DNA of 64,000 nucleotides, from contig NZ_JARUBN010000001.1 in NCBI RefSeq assembly GCF_029626265.1, forward strand, positions 558,001 through 622,000, read 5' to 3'. How positions within the stretch are numbered: position 1 is the stretch's first letter; each line of letters opens with the position of its first letter. The notes beneath the pieces were generated by a model. The model was given only the letters and a program-made list of their open reading frames with translations, was not told where the DNA came from and searched no databases. Origin of the DNA: Micromonospora sp. WMMD1102. Its GTDB lineage: Bacteria; Actinomycetota; Actinomycetes; Mycobacteriales; Micromonosporaceae. The translations under genes and the position numbers were made by a program. Shown here piece by piece: positions 8,995-20,431 of the stretch.

Positions 8995-10841
8995 GCCGGC
9001 GTGGCGTCGGGTTGGGCGTCCGGCAGCGCCCGCGCATCGCGCTCGGGGCCGTGGCGGTGCTGCTGGCCGGACTGGCCGGCTGCGGCATCCCGGGCGAGAC
9101 CGACGTGCGGGTCGACGGCCGGGGGCCGGTCGCCGACAGCGCTCCGGCCGACCGCCCGGCGGCGCAGCCGCCCGGCCGTACCGCGAGCGGCAGCGAACCG
9201 GAGGCGTTCGCCAGGAATTTCCTCACCGCCGCCGCGGGCGAGGCGGGCGAGGCGTACAAGCGGGTCAACGAGTACATCCAGCCGGGCGAGCGGTTGAAGC
9301 CGAAGCCGGACGACAAGGGCGACATCAACGTCGTGCGGGTCGACGTCGACGGCGGCGGGATCGGGGTCACCCAGAACAAGGACGGCACCAGTCTGGTGTC
9401 GGTCAAGGTCCAGCAGATCGGGGTGCTCCGGGCCAACGGCTCGATGGGCGCGCCGGTGCAGCAGGAGACGGAGTACAACTTCGTCGTCGGCGCCGCGCCG
9501 ACCGATCCGGGCACCGGTGGCGGGCTCTGGGTGCTCAAGCCGCCGCCGGTGCTGCTGATGGTCGACGATGCTCTCCGGGACTACTACCAGGAGAACACGA
9601 TCTACTTCTGGAACGCCAACGGCACCTCGCTGGTGCCGGACCTGCGCTACCTGCCGCGTACGGTGCCGGTGCAGCGGCACGCCACCGCGGTGCTCGACTG
9701 GCTGATCGGCGGCCCGTCGGAGTGGCTCAAGTCGGCGGTCGCGCTGCCCGACGGCACCAGTTCGGTGGGCAACGTCCCGGCGCCGGAGGAGGGCGGCCGG
9801 CTGGAGATCAACCTCGCGGTCAAGGCCGGCGCCCTGGAGGCCGATCTCGACCTGCGGAAGCTCTTCACCCAGATCGTCTGGTCGCTGCGGACCAACCAGC
9901 TGCTCGACAACGAGCTGGAGCTGAAGATCCAGAACCAGAGCCGGATGGTCGAGGTCGCCGACGACTACCGACGGGACCACCCGCTCTACCAGCTCGCCGG
10001 CCCGGCCGCCCGGTACGGCGTCTTCGCGGGCCGGATCTATCCGCTGACCAACCCGGGCGAGCCGAAGCCGTTGCCGATCCCCGCCACCGAGAACCACGAC
10101 ATCGTCACGGCGGGGCTGAGCCGCAACGGCGAGGACGTCGCGGTGGCGCTGGTGACCCGGGACGGCGACTCGTTCCGGCTGCGTACCGGCTCCGGACCGC
10201 AGGCGGCGGGCAGCCTGCTGACCAGCGCGGAGAGCTATCCCGACCTGGGGCGGCCGGTGTGGCTCAAGGAGGCGGGCGTCGGCGGACCGGTCGGGCTGGT
10301 CGTGGCCCGGGGCAGGCTGCACACCTTCACCGCCGGAAACCCCGAGCTGGCCCCGGTCTCCTTCTCCGGGGCCGAGCTGGGCGTGTCGGCGGTGTCGGCG
10401 TCGCTGGACGGCAACCGGATCGCCTTCGTCTCCGGCGGACGGCTCTACGTCGCCGGGATCCGGCCGGTCGACAACGGGCTGAACGTCGAGCCGCCCCGGC
10501 AGCTGGCCACCTCGCTGCACTCGCTCAGCGCGGTGGACTGGTTCGGCGAGAACCTGCTGGTGGTGGCCGGCCTGGACGGCGAGGACGCCAAGGCGATCAA
10601 CCGGATCAACGTCGACGGCGCGCTGGAGTCGCAGCAGATCAGGTACGTCAGTGCCGCTGCCGTCGAGGCGCTGGCCGCCGATCCCAGTTTCCTGGAGGCC
10701 CGGCCGCTGCCGCTGACCTACGAGGCGAACGAGGTCGCCTTCGTCTCCGACACGATCGTCACGCGGAGCCAGATCGCACCCGGGTCGGGCGAGCCTCCGG
10801 CGAACGCGAACTCGGCGACCGCCTCCTTCTATCTCTACTGA
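8991..10841 (+). CDS. lpqB: LpqB lipoprotein, accessory to MtrAB
   Basis: The product is 616 aa. The lipobox LAGC lies near residues 22-25 after a short hydrophobic stretch, so this is an exported lipid-anchored protein. A GerMN-type domain follows in the first half, with RTVPVQRHATAVLDWLIGGPS and ALPDGTSSVGNVP. The second half resembles a beta-propeller, with repeated blades of the LSRNGEDVAVAL and ASLDGNRIAFVSGG type. LpqB binds the MtrB extracytoplasmic domain and tunes MtrA phosphorylation in mycobacteria. It overlaps mtrB by 4 bp. The in-frame ATG at 8991 is the only sensible start. Confidence 0.95.
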   Translation: MSRRGVGLGVRQRPRIALGAVAVLLAGLAGCGIPGETDVRVDGRGPVADSAPADRPAAQPPGRTASGSEPEAFARNFLTAAAGEAGEAYKRVNEYIQPGERLKPKPDDKGDINVVRVDVDGGGIGVTQNKDGTSLVSVKVQQIGVLRANGSMGAPVQQETEYNFVVGAAPTDPGTGGGLWVLKPPPVLLMVDDALRDYYQENTIYFWNANGTSLVPDLRYLPRTVPVQRHATAVLDWLIGGPSEWLKSAVALPDGTSSVGNVPAPEEGGRLEINLAVKAGALEADLDLRKLFTQIVWSLRTNQLLDNELELKIQNQSRMVEVADDYRRDHPLYQLAGPAARYGVFAGRIYPLTNPGEPKPLPIPATENHDIVTAGLSRNGEDVAVALVTRDGDSFRLRTGSGPQAAGSLLTSAESYPDLGRPVWLKEAGVGGPVGLVVARGRLHTFTAGNPELAPVSFSGAELGVSAVSASLDGNRIAFVSGGRLYVAGIRPVDNGLNVEPPRQLATSLHSLSAVDWFGENLLVVAGLDGEDAKAINRINVDGALESQQIRYVSAAAVEALAADPSFLEARPLPLTYEANEVAFVSDTIVTRSQIAPGSGEPPANANSATASFYLY

Positions 10842-10873
10842 GCTGTCTCTACGGGACCGGGCCGGAGGGCGTG

Positions 10874-11587
10874 GTGTTGGCGGGGGTCTGGGCCGAGCTG
10901 ACCGACCTGCTGCTGCCGGCCGAGTGCGCGGGCTGTCGGGGCGAGCGGGTGCCGCTGCGCCAGGGCGCCTGCCCGGCCTGCGCCGCCCTGCTCGGGGCAC
11001 TGCGCCCGAGGGCGGTACGCCCCACTCCGGCGCCGCCGGGGCTGCCGGACTGCGTGGCGCTCGGCAGTTACCAGGGGGTGCTGCGGGAGTCGCTGCTGGC
11101 GTACAAGGAACGGGGTCGGCACGGTCTCGCCCGGCCGCTGGGCAGGCTGCTCGCGGAGGTCGTGGCGGAGGCCGCCGGCAGTCGCCGGGCGGTGCTGCTG
11201 GTGCCGGTGCCGGCGACCGCGCGGGCGGTGCGGGCCCGGCACGGTGACCACCTGCGCCGGCTGGCCCGGCACTGTGCCGGCCGGCTGCGGGACGCCGGTT
11301 GGCCGGTGGCGGTGGCCCATCCGCTGCGGGCGGCGCCCCGGCCGGACTCCGCGACGCTGGACAGCGCGGGCCGGGCGGCGGCGGCCCGGGACGCGTTCCG
11401 GCTGCGGGCCGGTCGGCTGGATTCGGTCCGCCGGCTGGCCGCCGGCCGGGCGGTGGTGCTGCTGGACGACATCGTGACCACCGGGGTCACGCTGGCCGCG
11501 GTGTCCCGGCACCTGGCCGGTGCCGGCATCCCGGTGTACGGGGCAGCCGTGCTGGCGGCCACCGTCCGACGTGGCCGGGTTGACTGA
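10874..11587 (+). CDS. ComF-like phosphoribosyltransferase
   Basis: The product is 237 aa. The start is taken at GTG 10874, 5 nt after GGAGG; GTG 10871 and TTG 10877 are alternatives. An N-terminal zinc-finger-like region has two CxxC pairs (CAGC ... CPAC), and the C-terminal phosphoribosyltransferase domain carries the PRPP loop LLDDIVTTGVT. This is the ComF/GntX family. In naturally competent bacteria ComF aids DNA uptake, but in actinobacteria the role is not known. It sits 32 bp after lpqB and probably belongs to the mtrA-mtrB-lpqB transcript. Confidence 0.88.
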   Translation: MLAGVWAELTDLLLPAECAGCRGERVPLRQGACPACAALLGALRPRAVRPTPAPPGLPDCVALGSYQGVLRESLLAYKERGRHGLARPLGRLLAEVVAEAAGSRRAVLLVPVPATARAVRARHGDHLRRLARHCAGRLRDAGWPVAVAHPLRAAPRPDSATLDSAGRAAAARDAFRLRAGRLDSVRRLAAGRAVVLLDDIVTTGVTLAAVSRHLAGAGIPVYGAAVLAATVRRGRVD

Positions 11588-11698
11588 GCTTTGTTCACGA
11601 CTTCACGCTGCGTGCCAGTGGATTGACGCTGGTCACGTACTTCTGCAAATAATCTCGAACTGGTCTTGCCGAGCGGGGTGACGGGCGGGTCGATTGGG

Positions 11699-11724
11699 GT
11701 TAGCGTCTTGTTCACCGGGGGTAT
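11699..11724 (+). promoter_or_regulatory. Stress-sigma-type promoter upstream of hpf
   Basis: GTTA at 11699-11702 and GGGTAT at 11719-11724 are separated by 16 bp. They fit the actinobacterial SigB/SigF-type consensus (GTTT, 14-17 bp, GGGTAT), 147 bp before the hpf start. hpf genes are often under general-stress control in actinobacteria, so the match is biologically sensible. It is read by eye and untested. Confidence 0.55.
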
Positions 11725-11871
11725 GACCGTGGTTCCACCGCCCCGCGGACGCGACTCGGAGGGAGGCATCGCCGTTGTTCCCGAGCCGGTCAAGCCGAAT
11801 GGACACTCCAGGGGCGGGCTGACCGGCATTTTTGTTTCCGCAGACTCTCCGATGGCGCAGGGAGGTCACGC

Positions 11872-12525
11872 ATGGATCTCGTGGTCAAAGGCCGTAACGT
11901 CGAGGTGCCGGACCATTACCGGGTGCACGTAGCCGAGAAGCTCGCCAAGATCGAGCGCTACGACCACAAGCTTATTCGGATCGACGTGGAGCTTTTTCAC
12001 GAACGCAATCCGCGACAGTCCGATCACTGCCAGCGAATCGAGATTACCTGCATCTCCCGGGGACCCGTGGTCCGCGCGGAGGCGTGCGCGAAGGACTTCT
12101 ACAGTGCCCTCGACGCCGCGATCTCGAAACTCGACACGAGACTGCGCCGGGCCGCCGACCGGCGTCGGGTGCACCGTGGCCGGCACGCCCCGGTCTCCGT
12201 CGCCGCCGCCACCGCCGGCCTGCCGGTCGTCGACGCCGGCGGACCGGCCCTGGCCACCCTGACCGCCCCCGCACCGGCGCAGTCGAACGGCAACGGCCGG
12301 GCGACCGCCGAACCCGAGTACGACGAGTACGACGACGCGCAGCCCTGGCACATCGCCCGGGAGAAGGTGCACCCGGCCGAGCCGATGACGGTCGACGACG
12401 CGCTGTTCCAGATGGAACTCGTCGGCCACGACTTCTACCTGTTCCTGGACAAGGAGTCCGGCCGCCCCAGCGTCGTCTACCGGCGTAAGGGCTACGACTA
12501 CGGCATCATCGCCCTGGCCAACTGA
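11872..12525 (+). CDS. hpf: Long-form ribosome hibernation-promoting factor
   Basis: The product is 217 aa. The N-terminal ~100 residues form the S30AE domain that occupies the 30S tRNA channel. A low-complexity linker follows, then the C-terminal dimerisation domain (REKVHPAEPMTVDDALFQMELVGHDFYLFLDKESGRPSVVYRRK, split here in two conserved blocks). This length and two-domain layout is the long HPF that makes 100S ribosome dimers in stress and stationary phase. A strong GGGAGG ribosome site precedes ATG 11872. It stands alone between comF and a convergent gene. Confidence 0.95.
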   Translation: MDLVVKGRNVEVPDHYRVHVAEKLAKIERYDHKLIRIDVELFHERNPRQSDHCQRIEITCISRGPVVRAEACAKDFYSALDAAISKLDTRLRRAADRRRVHRGRHAPVSVAAATAGLPVVDAGGPALATLTAPAPAQSNGNGRATAEPEYDEYDDAQPWHIAREKVHPAEPMTVDDALFQMELVGHDFYLFLDKESGRPSVVYRRKGYDYGIIALAN

Positions 12526-12537
12526 GTCCGATCGTGT

Positions 12538-12574
12538 CCCACCGGCCCGGGGGCCGCTGCCCCGGGGCCGGTGG
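12538..12574. terminator. Bidirectional hairpin between hpf and the GNAT gene
   Basis: The arms CCCACCGGCCCGGGG (12538-12552) and CCCCGGGGCCGGTGGG (ending 12574) form a near-perfect GC-rich stem with a short loop. It lies between two convergent genes. No U-tract follows, which is usual in actinobacteria. Confidence 0.75.
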
Positions 12575-12583
12575 GCACGACCG

Positions 12584-13828
12584 TCATCCCCGTTCGCGGC
12601 TCCGGCCACCGGTGGTCGTCGACAGTCCGAGGTCGGCCGGCAGGAGGGCGCCGACCCAGGCGTCCGTCCGGTCGCCCCGGTGGTTGAGCGCGTGCCGCGC
12701 CGTACCCTCGAAGGTGAAGCCGGCCTTCTCGACCACCCGCCGCGAGGCGGTGTTGCCCACGTTGGCCCGCCACTCGACGCGGGCCAGGTTCAGCGCGGTG
12801 AAGCCCCAGGCGGAGACCCCCAGCACCGCCGCCGGGCAGTAACCACGCCCGCGCGCCCACGGCGCGACCACGTATCCCAGGTCGGCGACGAGCGGATCAG
12901 CCGGGGAGATCCGCAGTTCGACGACCCCGGCGTACCTGTCGGACTCGTCGGCGATCGCGAAGACCGCGCCGGTGCCGCGCCGCCACACCGTTGGCCCGTG
13001 CCCGTGCACGAAGAACTCGGCGTCCGAGGGCTGGTACGGGTCCGGCACGGTGGTCCAGCGGACCACCTCGGGGTCCCGGCAGGTCCGCACGATCCAGTCC
13101 AGGTCCGGCTCGTCCAGGGGACGCAGCCGCAACTCCGTACCGTCGCCGGCCCGGGCGAAGAGCACCGGTTGCGGTGCGGCGAAGACGGCCGCCCGGCGGG
13201 CCTGGAGCGAGCCCCTGCCGGCCGGGCCCGCCGTCGGGTCCGCGCCGGCCTCCTCGGCCGGGTCGGTGCCGGCCAGGTCCTCCGGGAGCAGGGACCCCAC
13301 CCAGCCGTCCCGGGTGCCCCGCGGATGCGGGTCGGCGAGCCGGAGCCGTCCCTCGACCGTGAAGCCGGCCCGCAGCGCGACCAGCCGGGACGCGTGGTTG
13401 CCGACCTCCGCCTGCCAGACGATCCGGCGCAGCCCCAGCTCGGCGAGGGCCCACCGGCTCACCGCCCGGGTGGCCCGGACCGCCACGGCACGGCCCCGGG
13501 CCTGCGGAGCCGTCCAGTAGCCGACCTCTCCGGACCGGAGCGCCGGGTCGATGCCGACCAGCCCGCAGGAGCCGAGGAGTTCACCGGTGGCCGCGTCGCA
13601 GACCGCGAAGGGTGCCCCGGTGCCGTCCACCCACACCTGCGGGGCCCGCTTGCCGACGAACTCGATCGCGTGCTCCAGCCGGTACGGGCTGGGCACCCTG
13701 GTCCAGCGCTGGATCTCCGGATCCTGGCACGCCCGGTGTACGTTCTCGGCGTCCTCGGCGCGCCACGGCCGCAGCAGCAGCCCCGCCTCGACGATCTCGA
13801 CCCCGTCCGGCCGGCTGTACTCGTTCAT
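12584..13828 (-). CDS. Tandem two-domain GNAT acetyltransferase
   Basis: The product is 414 aa, about twice a normal RimJ/RimL-type acetyltransferase. The first GNAT domain (residues ~12-190) and the second (~230-405) align with each other: RPWRAEDAENVHRACQDPEIQRWT against RPLDEPDLDWIVRTCRDPEVVRWT in two short blocks. Both have GNxASRxV(V/A)xxAGF near the acetyl-CoA end. The acetyl-CoA loop is recognisable in both (APQARGRA and APWARGRG). The substrate is unknown; protein N-terminal or antibiotic acetylation is possible. It is convergent with hpf and divergent from secA. Confidence 0.9.
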   Translation of the reverse strand: MNEYSRPDGVEIVEAGLLLRPWRAEDAENVHRACQDPEIQRWTRVPSPYRLEHAIEFVGKRAPQVWVDGTGAPFAVCDAATGELLGSCGLVGIDPALRSGEVGYWTAPQARGRAVAVRATRAVSRWALAELGLRRIVWQAEVGNHASRLVALRAGFTVEGRLRLADPHPRGTRDGWVGSLLPEDLAGTDPAEEAGADPTAGPAGRGSLQARRAAVFAAPQPVLFARAGDGTELRLRPLDEPDLDWIVRTCRDPEVVRWTTVPDPYQPSDAEFFVHGHGPTVWRRGTGAVFAIADESDRYAGVVELRISPADPLVADLGYVVAPWARGRGYCPAAVLGVSAWGFTALNLARVEWRANVGNTASRRVVEKAGFTFEGTARHALNHRGDRTDAWVGALLPADLGLSTTTGGRSRERG

Positions 13829-13999
13829 CGGGTCATCGTGCCGGAGGGTTCGCGCTGGGCGTAACCGGATTTACCGGTCCTCAAGGCTGCTATCGGACAG
13901 AATGTCCGGTTCGTTGAACCGGAGGGGCGGCGCGACTGACGATCGGGCCGGTGATGCGCCTACGATGGTTCGGCAGACTGTCTAGGGGAGCGTTGATCC

Positions 14000-16864
<2,865 letters not shown>

Positions 16865-16872
16865 TCGTCCCC

Positions 16873-16909
16873 GTTGCCCCCGACCGTCGACCTGGCGGTC
16901 GGGGGCAAC
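16873..16909 (+). terminator. secA terminator hairpin
   Basis: Perfect 14-bp arms GTTGCCCCCGACCG and CGGTCGGGGGCAAC flank a 9-base loop, starting 9 bp after the secA stop. GCTGTTT follows. It also lies at the 3' end of the convergent Rv3235-like gene. Confidence 0.85.
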
Positions 16910-16941
16910 GCTGTTTCCGGCCCGGGTGGCACCGACGTGGG

Positions 16942-17754
16942 TCAGAGCAGGGCCACGGAGGTGCCGACCCAGCTTCCCCGGCGCCGCTCGATCCGGAAGG
17001 CCATCGCCCAGGTGCGCCCGGCGACGCCGACCGCGGCGGCCGCCTCGACGACCCCGGGCCGCGGCTCACAGACCCGCAGCCGGCGTAGTTGCACGGTCCG
17101 GACCGGTTGGCCGGGTCGGCGCCGCCCGGAGACCCGGGTGGTGGCGGAGGCGAGTTGCGCGACCATGCCGGCGGCGTCGGGTGGACTGGCCAGCGCCCGT
17201 ACGTGTCCGGCCGGACGGTAGCCGTTGACGATCTCCAGGCAGGTGTCCAGGAACCGCTTCGCCGCCCGTTTGGCCTCGGGAGTCGCGCCGGCCACGGCCA
17301 GCGCCACACCTGGCGTCCGGACGGTGCGCGGATCCGGCCGGGCGCCCGCCGGGAACGAGCGTGGCGCATGCTCGGTGGCAGCCCCGGCAGCGCCCGGGGC
17401 CGGGGATCTGGCCGCCCGGACAGTGCCCGGCCCCGGGGCGGAGGCCGCCCGGACAGTGTCCGGGGCCGGAGCGGAGGCCGCCCGGACAGTGCCCGGGGCC
17501 GGAGTGGAGGCCGCCGGGTTGGTGCCCGGGGCCGGGGACCTGGCTGGCCGGGAGGTGTTCGGGTGGGAGGTGTTCGGCTGGGCCGGCCGGGGTTGTCGGA
17601 CGGCGGGCGGGGCGGGTGGGACGGCCTCGGGTGCGGGTGTCAGGTTGACCCAGGTCTCCGGGACACGTTCGTCGTCGAAGGGCGGATCAAGAGGCGGTAC
17701 GGGGCGCAGGCGCACGGCAGGTCGGAGAGCCGGCCGGGTGCGGGCGAGAGGCAT
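16942..17754 (-). CDS. Rv3235 family protein
   Basis: The product is 270 aa. The C-terminal ~110 residues (FLDTCLEIVNGYRPAGHVR ... GRTWAMAFRIERRRGSWVGTSVALL as two blocks) match the actinobacterial Rv3235 family found beside secA. The N-terminal half is a low-complexity Pro/Ala region built from a 12-residue repeat (GTVRAASAPAPD type). AAAGGAG precedes ATG 17754. The linkage to secA is conserved across actinobacteria, and the function is unknown. Confidence 0.85.
   Translation of the reverse strand: MPLARTRPALRPAVRLRPVPPLDPPFDDERVPETWVNLTPAPEAVPPAPPAVRQPRPAQPNTSHPNTSRPARSPAPGTNPAASTPAPGTVRAASAPAPDTVRAASAPGPGTVRAARSPAPGAAGAATEHAPRSFPAGARPDPRTVRTPGVALAVAGATPEAKRAAKRFLDTCLEIVNGYRPAGHVRALASPPDAAGMVAQLASATTRVSGRRRPGQPVRTVQLRRLRVCEPRPGVVEAAAAVGVAGRTWAMAFRIERRRGSWVGTSVALL
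17388..17545. repeat. 36-bp coding tandem repeat in the Rv3235 family gene
   Basis: About four copies of a 36-bp unit built around GGCCGCCCGGACAGTGCCCG encode 12-residue repeats of the TVRAASAPAPG type. Copies differ by a few bases. The unit length keeps the reading frame, so copy-number change would lengthen or shorten the linker without breaking the protein. Confidence 0.8.
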
Positions 17755-18027
17755 CTCGCTCCTTTCTTGATCTTGCGTTTGCTTTCGTTTGCCTCCGACG
17801 GGCTAATTTGTAGCGGATCCACTCGGCGACGTCAATGACCGGAATCCGATCGACTCCCGCGTGCGGACGGCTGCGGGCACGACGACTCACCCCAGGAGTC
17901 GGGGCGGCTCCGAAGGGCGGAGATCGCTACGGTGTCGTGCGCGTTCTGCGGAGAAAACGGTGCGCAGGTCCGGGGCGGAGGTTAGCCGGGCGGTCTGACA
18001 GGCCGGCCCGGGACGTCTCTCCGGCGA
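17755..18027. other. 273-bp gap between two minus-strand genes
   Basis: No gene is seen. The right part contains the 3' flank of the HTH gene and the left part contains the ribosome site of the Rv3235-family gene. A comparatively AT-rich patch (CTAATTTGTAG near 17800) is a plausible promoter region for the latter. Confidence 0.4.
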
Positions 18028-18255
18028 CTACTCGGGAAGGCGCTCCACCAGCGGGTTGTCGGCCACCCACTCGGCGGTCTCGGCGTACTTGCGCTCGATG
18101 TACTCCTCCAGCCGGGTGCGCTCCACCCGCCACTGGCCCCGGCCGCCGATCTTGATCGCCGGCAGCTCACCACTGCGCACCATGTGGTAGACCTGCGAGT
18201 CCGAGACGTTCAGCTCGGCGGCGACGTCGGACAGCAGCAGGAACCTGGGTTCCAC
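18028..18255 (-). CDS. Small excisionase-type helix-turn-helix protein
   Basis: The product is 75 aa, GTG start at 18255. A MerR/excisionase-like wHTH is clear: LLLSDVAAELNVSDSQVYHMVRSGELPAIKIGGRGQWRVER, read as two short blocks, then YIERKYAETAEWV. Close relatives are conserved chromosomal actinobacterial regulators near secA, not phage excisionases. No recombinase is nearby, so a regulatory role is likelier than excision. It is distinct from BldC, which has a different N-terminus. Confidence 0.85.
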   Translation of the reverse strand: MEPRFLLLSDVAAELNVSDSQVYHMVRSGELPAIKIGGRGQWRVERTRLEEYIERKYAETAEWVADNPLVERLPE

Positions 18256-18283
18256 GGAGAACTCCCGGTAGTCGGTGGCTGCC

Positions 18284-18766
18284 TCAGTTTGCCATCGACC
18301 GCGGCGCCGTCGCCTCCGCCGTCAGGTCCCGTCCGGGCAGCGGACTGGAGTAGACCACGCTGGTGGTGACCGGGCCGAGCCCGGCGATCCGGCCGGCCAC
18401 CTGCTCCAGGTGACGCATCGAGCGGGCGACGACCTTGAGCACGAAACAGTCCTCGCCGGTGACGTGGTGCGCCTCGACGATCTCGGGGGTGCTCTCCAGC
18501 AGCGTGTGGAAGGGCCGGTAGTTGCCGCTCGGATAGCGGAGCCGGACGAAGGCGAGGATCTCCAGGCCGATCCGCTCCGGCGCCACCACCGCCCGGTAGC
18601 CGGCGACCACCCCGGCCTCCTCGAGCCGGCGCACCCGCTCGGTGACGGCGCTCGGCGACATCGCCACCAGTCGGGCCAACTCGGCGAAGCTGGCCCGGCC
18701 GTGCCGCTGAAGCTCGGCGAGGATCCGCCAGTCGGTCGGGTCCAGTGCCGGGGAATCAGCGGTCAT
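18284..18766 (-). CDS. Lrp/AsnC family regulator
   Basis: The product is 160 aa. The N-terminal HTH (DPTDWRILAELQRHGR ... SPSAVTERVRRLEEAGVV) is followed by the C-terminal ligand-binding RAM domain (VEAHHVTGEDCFVLKVVA). ATG 18766 starts at the usual family position; longer in-frame extensions are low-complexity and lack homologous character. It is divergent from a rhodanese gene with a 93-bp shared gap, an arrangement that often means the regulator controls its neighbour. The effector amino acid is unknown. Confidence 0.92.
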   Translation of the reverse strand: MTADSPALDPTDWRILAELQRHGRASFAELARLVAMSPSAVTERVRRLEEAGVVAGYRAVVAPERIGLEILAFVRLRYPSGNYRPFHTLLESTPEIVEAHHVTGEDCFVLKVVARSMRHLEQVAGRIAGLGPVTTSVVYSSPLPGRDLTAEATAPRSMAN

Positions 18767-18859
18767 CTGCTCACCATAGCGTCGATACAACGGCCGTAGC
18801 CGCCCACTGCCGGGGAACTTCTGTTCAGGTGGTCGGGCTGCGGCCGTACCGTTTCGGGC

Positions 18860-19321
18860 ATGACGACGACCACCCCGAACCCGGTGCTGGCCGTGCCGCC
18901 GGCCGCGCCCGACCAGGCCGCCGCCTGGTTCGCCGCCAAGCTGGCGGCGCAGACGGACGTCTCCGACGTGCACGCCGCGCTCACCGGCGGCGACCCCGGC
19001 TTCGTCCTGCTGGACACCCGGGACCTGGCGGCCTGGCGGCAGGGCCACGTCCCCGGCGCCGTGCACCTGCCCACCCGGATGATCCCGCTGCGCGCCGCGC
19101 GGCTGCTCGACCCGGCCGTGCCGGTGGTGACCTACTGCTGGGGGCCGGGCTGCGACGGCGCGACCAGGGCGGCCCACGCGCTGAGCAGCCGGGGCTACCG
19201 GGTCAAGGAGATGATCGGCGGCATCGAGTACTGGATCCGGGAGGGCTTCCCGGTCCGGGTCGCCGGGGCCGGCCTGCTCACCCGGGCCGTCGATCCGCTT
19301 ACCGCGCCGGTGCGGGACTGA
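18860..19321 (+). CDS. Rhodanese-like sulfurtransferase
   Basis: The product is 153 aa, one rhodanese domain. The CH2A-like FVLLDTRDLAAWRQGHVPGAVHLP and the active-site loop CWGPGCDGATRA with its catalytic cysteine are both present. It could transfer sulfane sulfur or detoxify electrophiles. It is divergent from the Lrp-type regulator, which may control it. It ends just as a 13-bp tandem repeat begins. Confidence 0.9.
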   Translation: MTTTTPNPVLAVPPAAPDQAAAWFAAKLAAQTDVSDVHAALTGGDPGFVLLDTRDLAAWRQGHVPGAVHLPTRMIPLRAARLLDPAVPVVTYCWGPGCDGATRAAHALSSRGYRVKEMIGGIEYWIREGFPVRVAGAGLLTRAVDPLTAPVRD

Positions 19322-19362
19322 CCGGTCCAGTGCACCGGTCCAGTGCACCGGTCCAGTGCACC
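19321..19362. repeat. 13-bp tandem repeat at the rhodanese 3' end
   Basis: Three exact and one partial copy of ACCGGTCCAGTGC follow the stop codon directly. Confidence 0.85.
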
Positions 19363-19498
19363 GGCCCGGCCTGGCCGACCCGGGTCCGCTGCCGCTCACC
19401 GGGTCGCCGGTGTACTACCGTCGCGGGTGGATGGCGCGACGCCGTCGCCCGGACCGGGCGCCGTCGCGGGCAGGCGTCGAGCGGGGGAGACTTTAGAG

Positions 19499-20011
19499 GT
19501 GACAGAGCAGCTCGTCCGGGTGTACGTCCCGGCCACCCTGCCGATGCTCGCCGAGTTGCGCCAGGAGAGCTGGATCATGGCCGCCCAGGGCCACGCGGTC
19601 ACTCCCGAGCTGCGCGAGTGGTACGCCGAGGGCGACGAGGAGGAGCTGGAGTACGTCGCCTTCACCCGGGCCGCGCAGGAGGCGCTACGGCTGCTCAAGG
19701 CCGATCCGGCGGCGCCCCGGCGTCGGGTGGTGGTCGCCGTGGACCTGCCGCCCGGGACGGTGCGCCGGCCCGACCCCGAACTCGGCTCCAGCGCGGTACG
19801 ACTCGGCGGGCGGATCGCGATCGACGCCGTCGCCGCGATCCACGTGGACGGCGTCGACGCGTCGGAGGACGTCGGTGCCGCGGTCGAGGTGGTCGAGCAG
19901 GCGCTGGCCGGCGACCCGGACGCGCAGTTCACCGTGGACGGTGCCGAGGACCACGAGCTGGAGTGGTACGACCCCTCGGAGCTGGACGCGCTCTCCGGCG
20001 CCACCGGCTGA
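19499..20011 (+). CDS. Conserved actinobacterial protein, DUF6912-like
   Basis: The product is 170 aa. GTG 19499 is chosen because GGGGGAG lies ~10 nt upstream. The protein begins [15 protein letters not shown] and has a conserved core [21 protein letters not shown] and a terminal [15 protein letters not shown]. It has no membrane segment and no catalytic motif that I recognise. Similar proteins are common single-copy actinobacterial genes. The family name is from memory, and the function is unknown. Confidence 0.75.
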   Translation: MTEQLVRVYVPATLPMLAELRQESWIMAAQGHAVTPELREWYAEGDEEELEYVAFTRAAQEALRLLKADPAAPRRRVVVAVDLPPGTVRRPDPELGSSAVRLGGRIAIDAVAAIHVDGVDASEDVGAAVEVVEQALAGDPDAQFTVDGAEDHELEWYDPSELDALSGATG

Positions 20012-20045
20012 CCAGGGCTGATCAGGGCTGACCAGGGCTGACCGG
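20008..20045. repeat. 10-bp tandem repeat overlapping a stop codon
   Basis: Four copies of CTGACCAGGG (one with T for C) start inside the stop codon region of the preceding gene. Confidence 0.8.
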
Positions 20046-20125
20046 CGGAGGCCGGCCGGCGGGTCCGGCATGGCGGGTCCGGCACAGGGGCCCGGCGTAC
20101 CTGTCGGTGGCGGGCGGGCGCCGGG

Positions 20126-20431
20126 TCAGGGTGTGCCGGCCGCCAGCTTGAGACAGTTGAGCACGGCGCCGTCGACCGCCGCGATCTCGTCCGGATTCGT
20201 CACCGACTCGCCGGCCACGAACGCCTCGCGCTGCTCGACCGTCGCGTTGTCCATGTACCAGTCGGCAAGGCAGTCGACCGCCCGGTCGGGGCTACCCGCC
20301 ATGCGCGGGTCGGTGCGGATCTTCGCCACCACGTCGTCACGGTCGGGACCGGTGTCGGAACAGCCGGTCAGGGCCAGGGCGAGTCCCAGCGCGGCGAGGG
20401 CGCCGGCAGCCGTTCTGCGGAATGTAACCAC
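20126..20431 (-). CDS. Small secreted lipoprotein
   Basis: The product is 101 aa. The GTG-started N-terminus has FRR, a hydrophobic core and the lipobox LTGC, followed by a short mature domain with two further cysteines (DCLADWYM, LNCLKLAAG). These probably form a disulfide. It would be lipid-anchored outside the membrane. The family is not recognised. It converges on the DUF6912-like gene. Confidence 0.8.
   Translation of the reverse strand: MVTFRRTAAGALAALGLALALTGCSDTGPDRDDVVAKIRTDPRMAGSPDRAVDCLADWYMDNATVEQREAFVAGESVTNPDEIAAVDGAVLNCLKLAAGTP

Noticed and set aside
6265..11000. Long minus-strand open frames opposite mtrA, mtrB and lpqB
   Set aside because: They are antisense shadows of secure genes with typical H/R/G/Q-rich composition.
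18028..18255. Phage excisionase for a second mobile element
   Set aside because: No integrase or attachment repeat nearby; position beside secA-linked genes fits a conserved chromosomal HTH protein.
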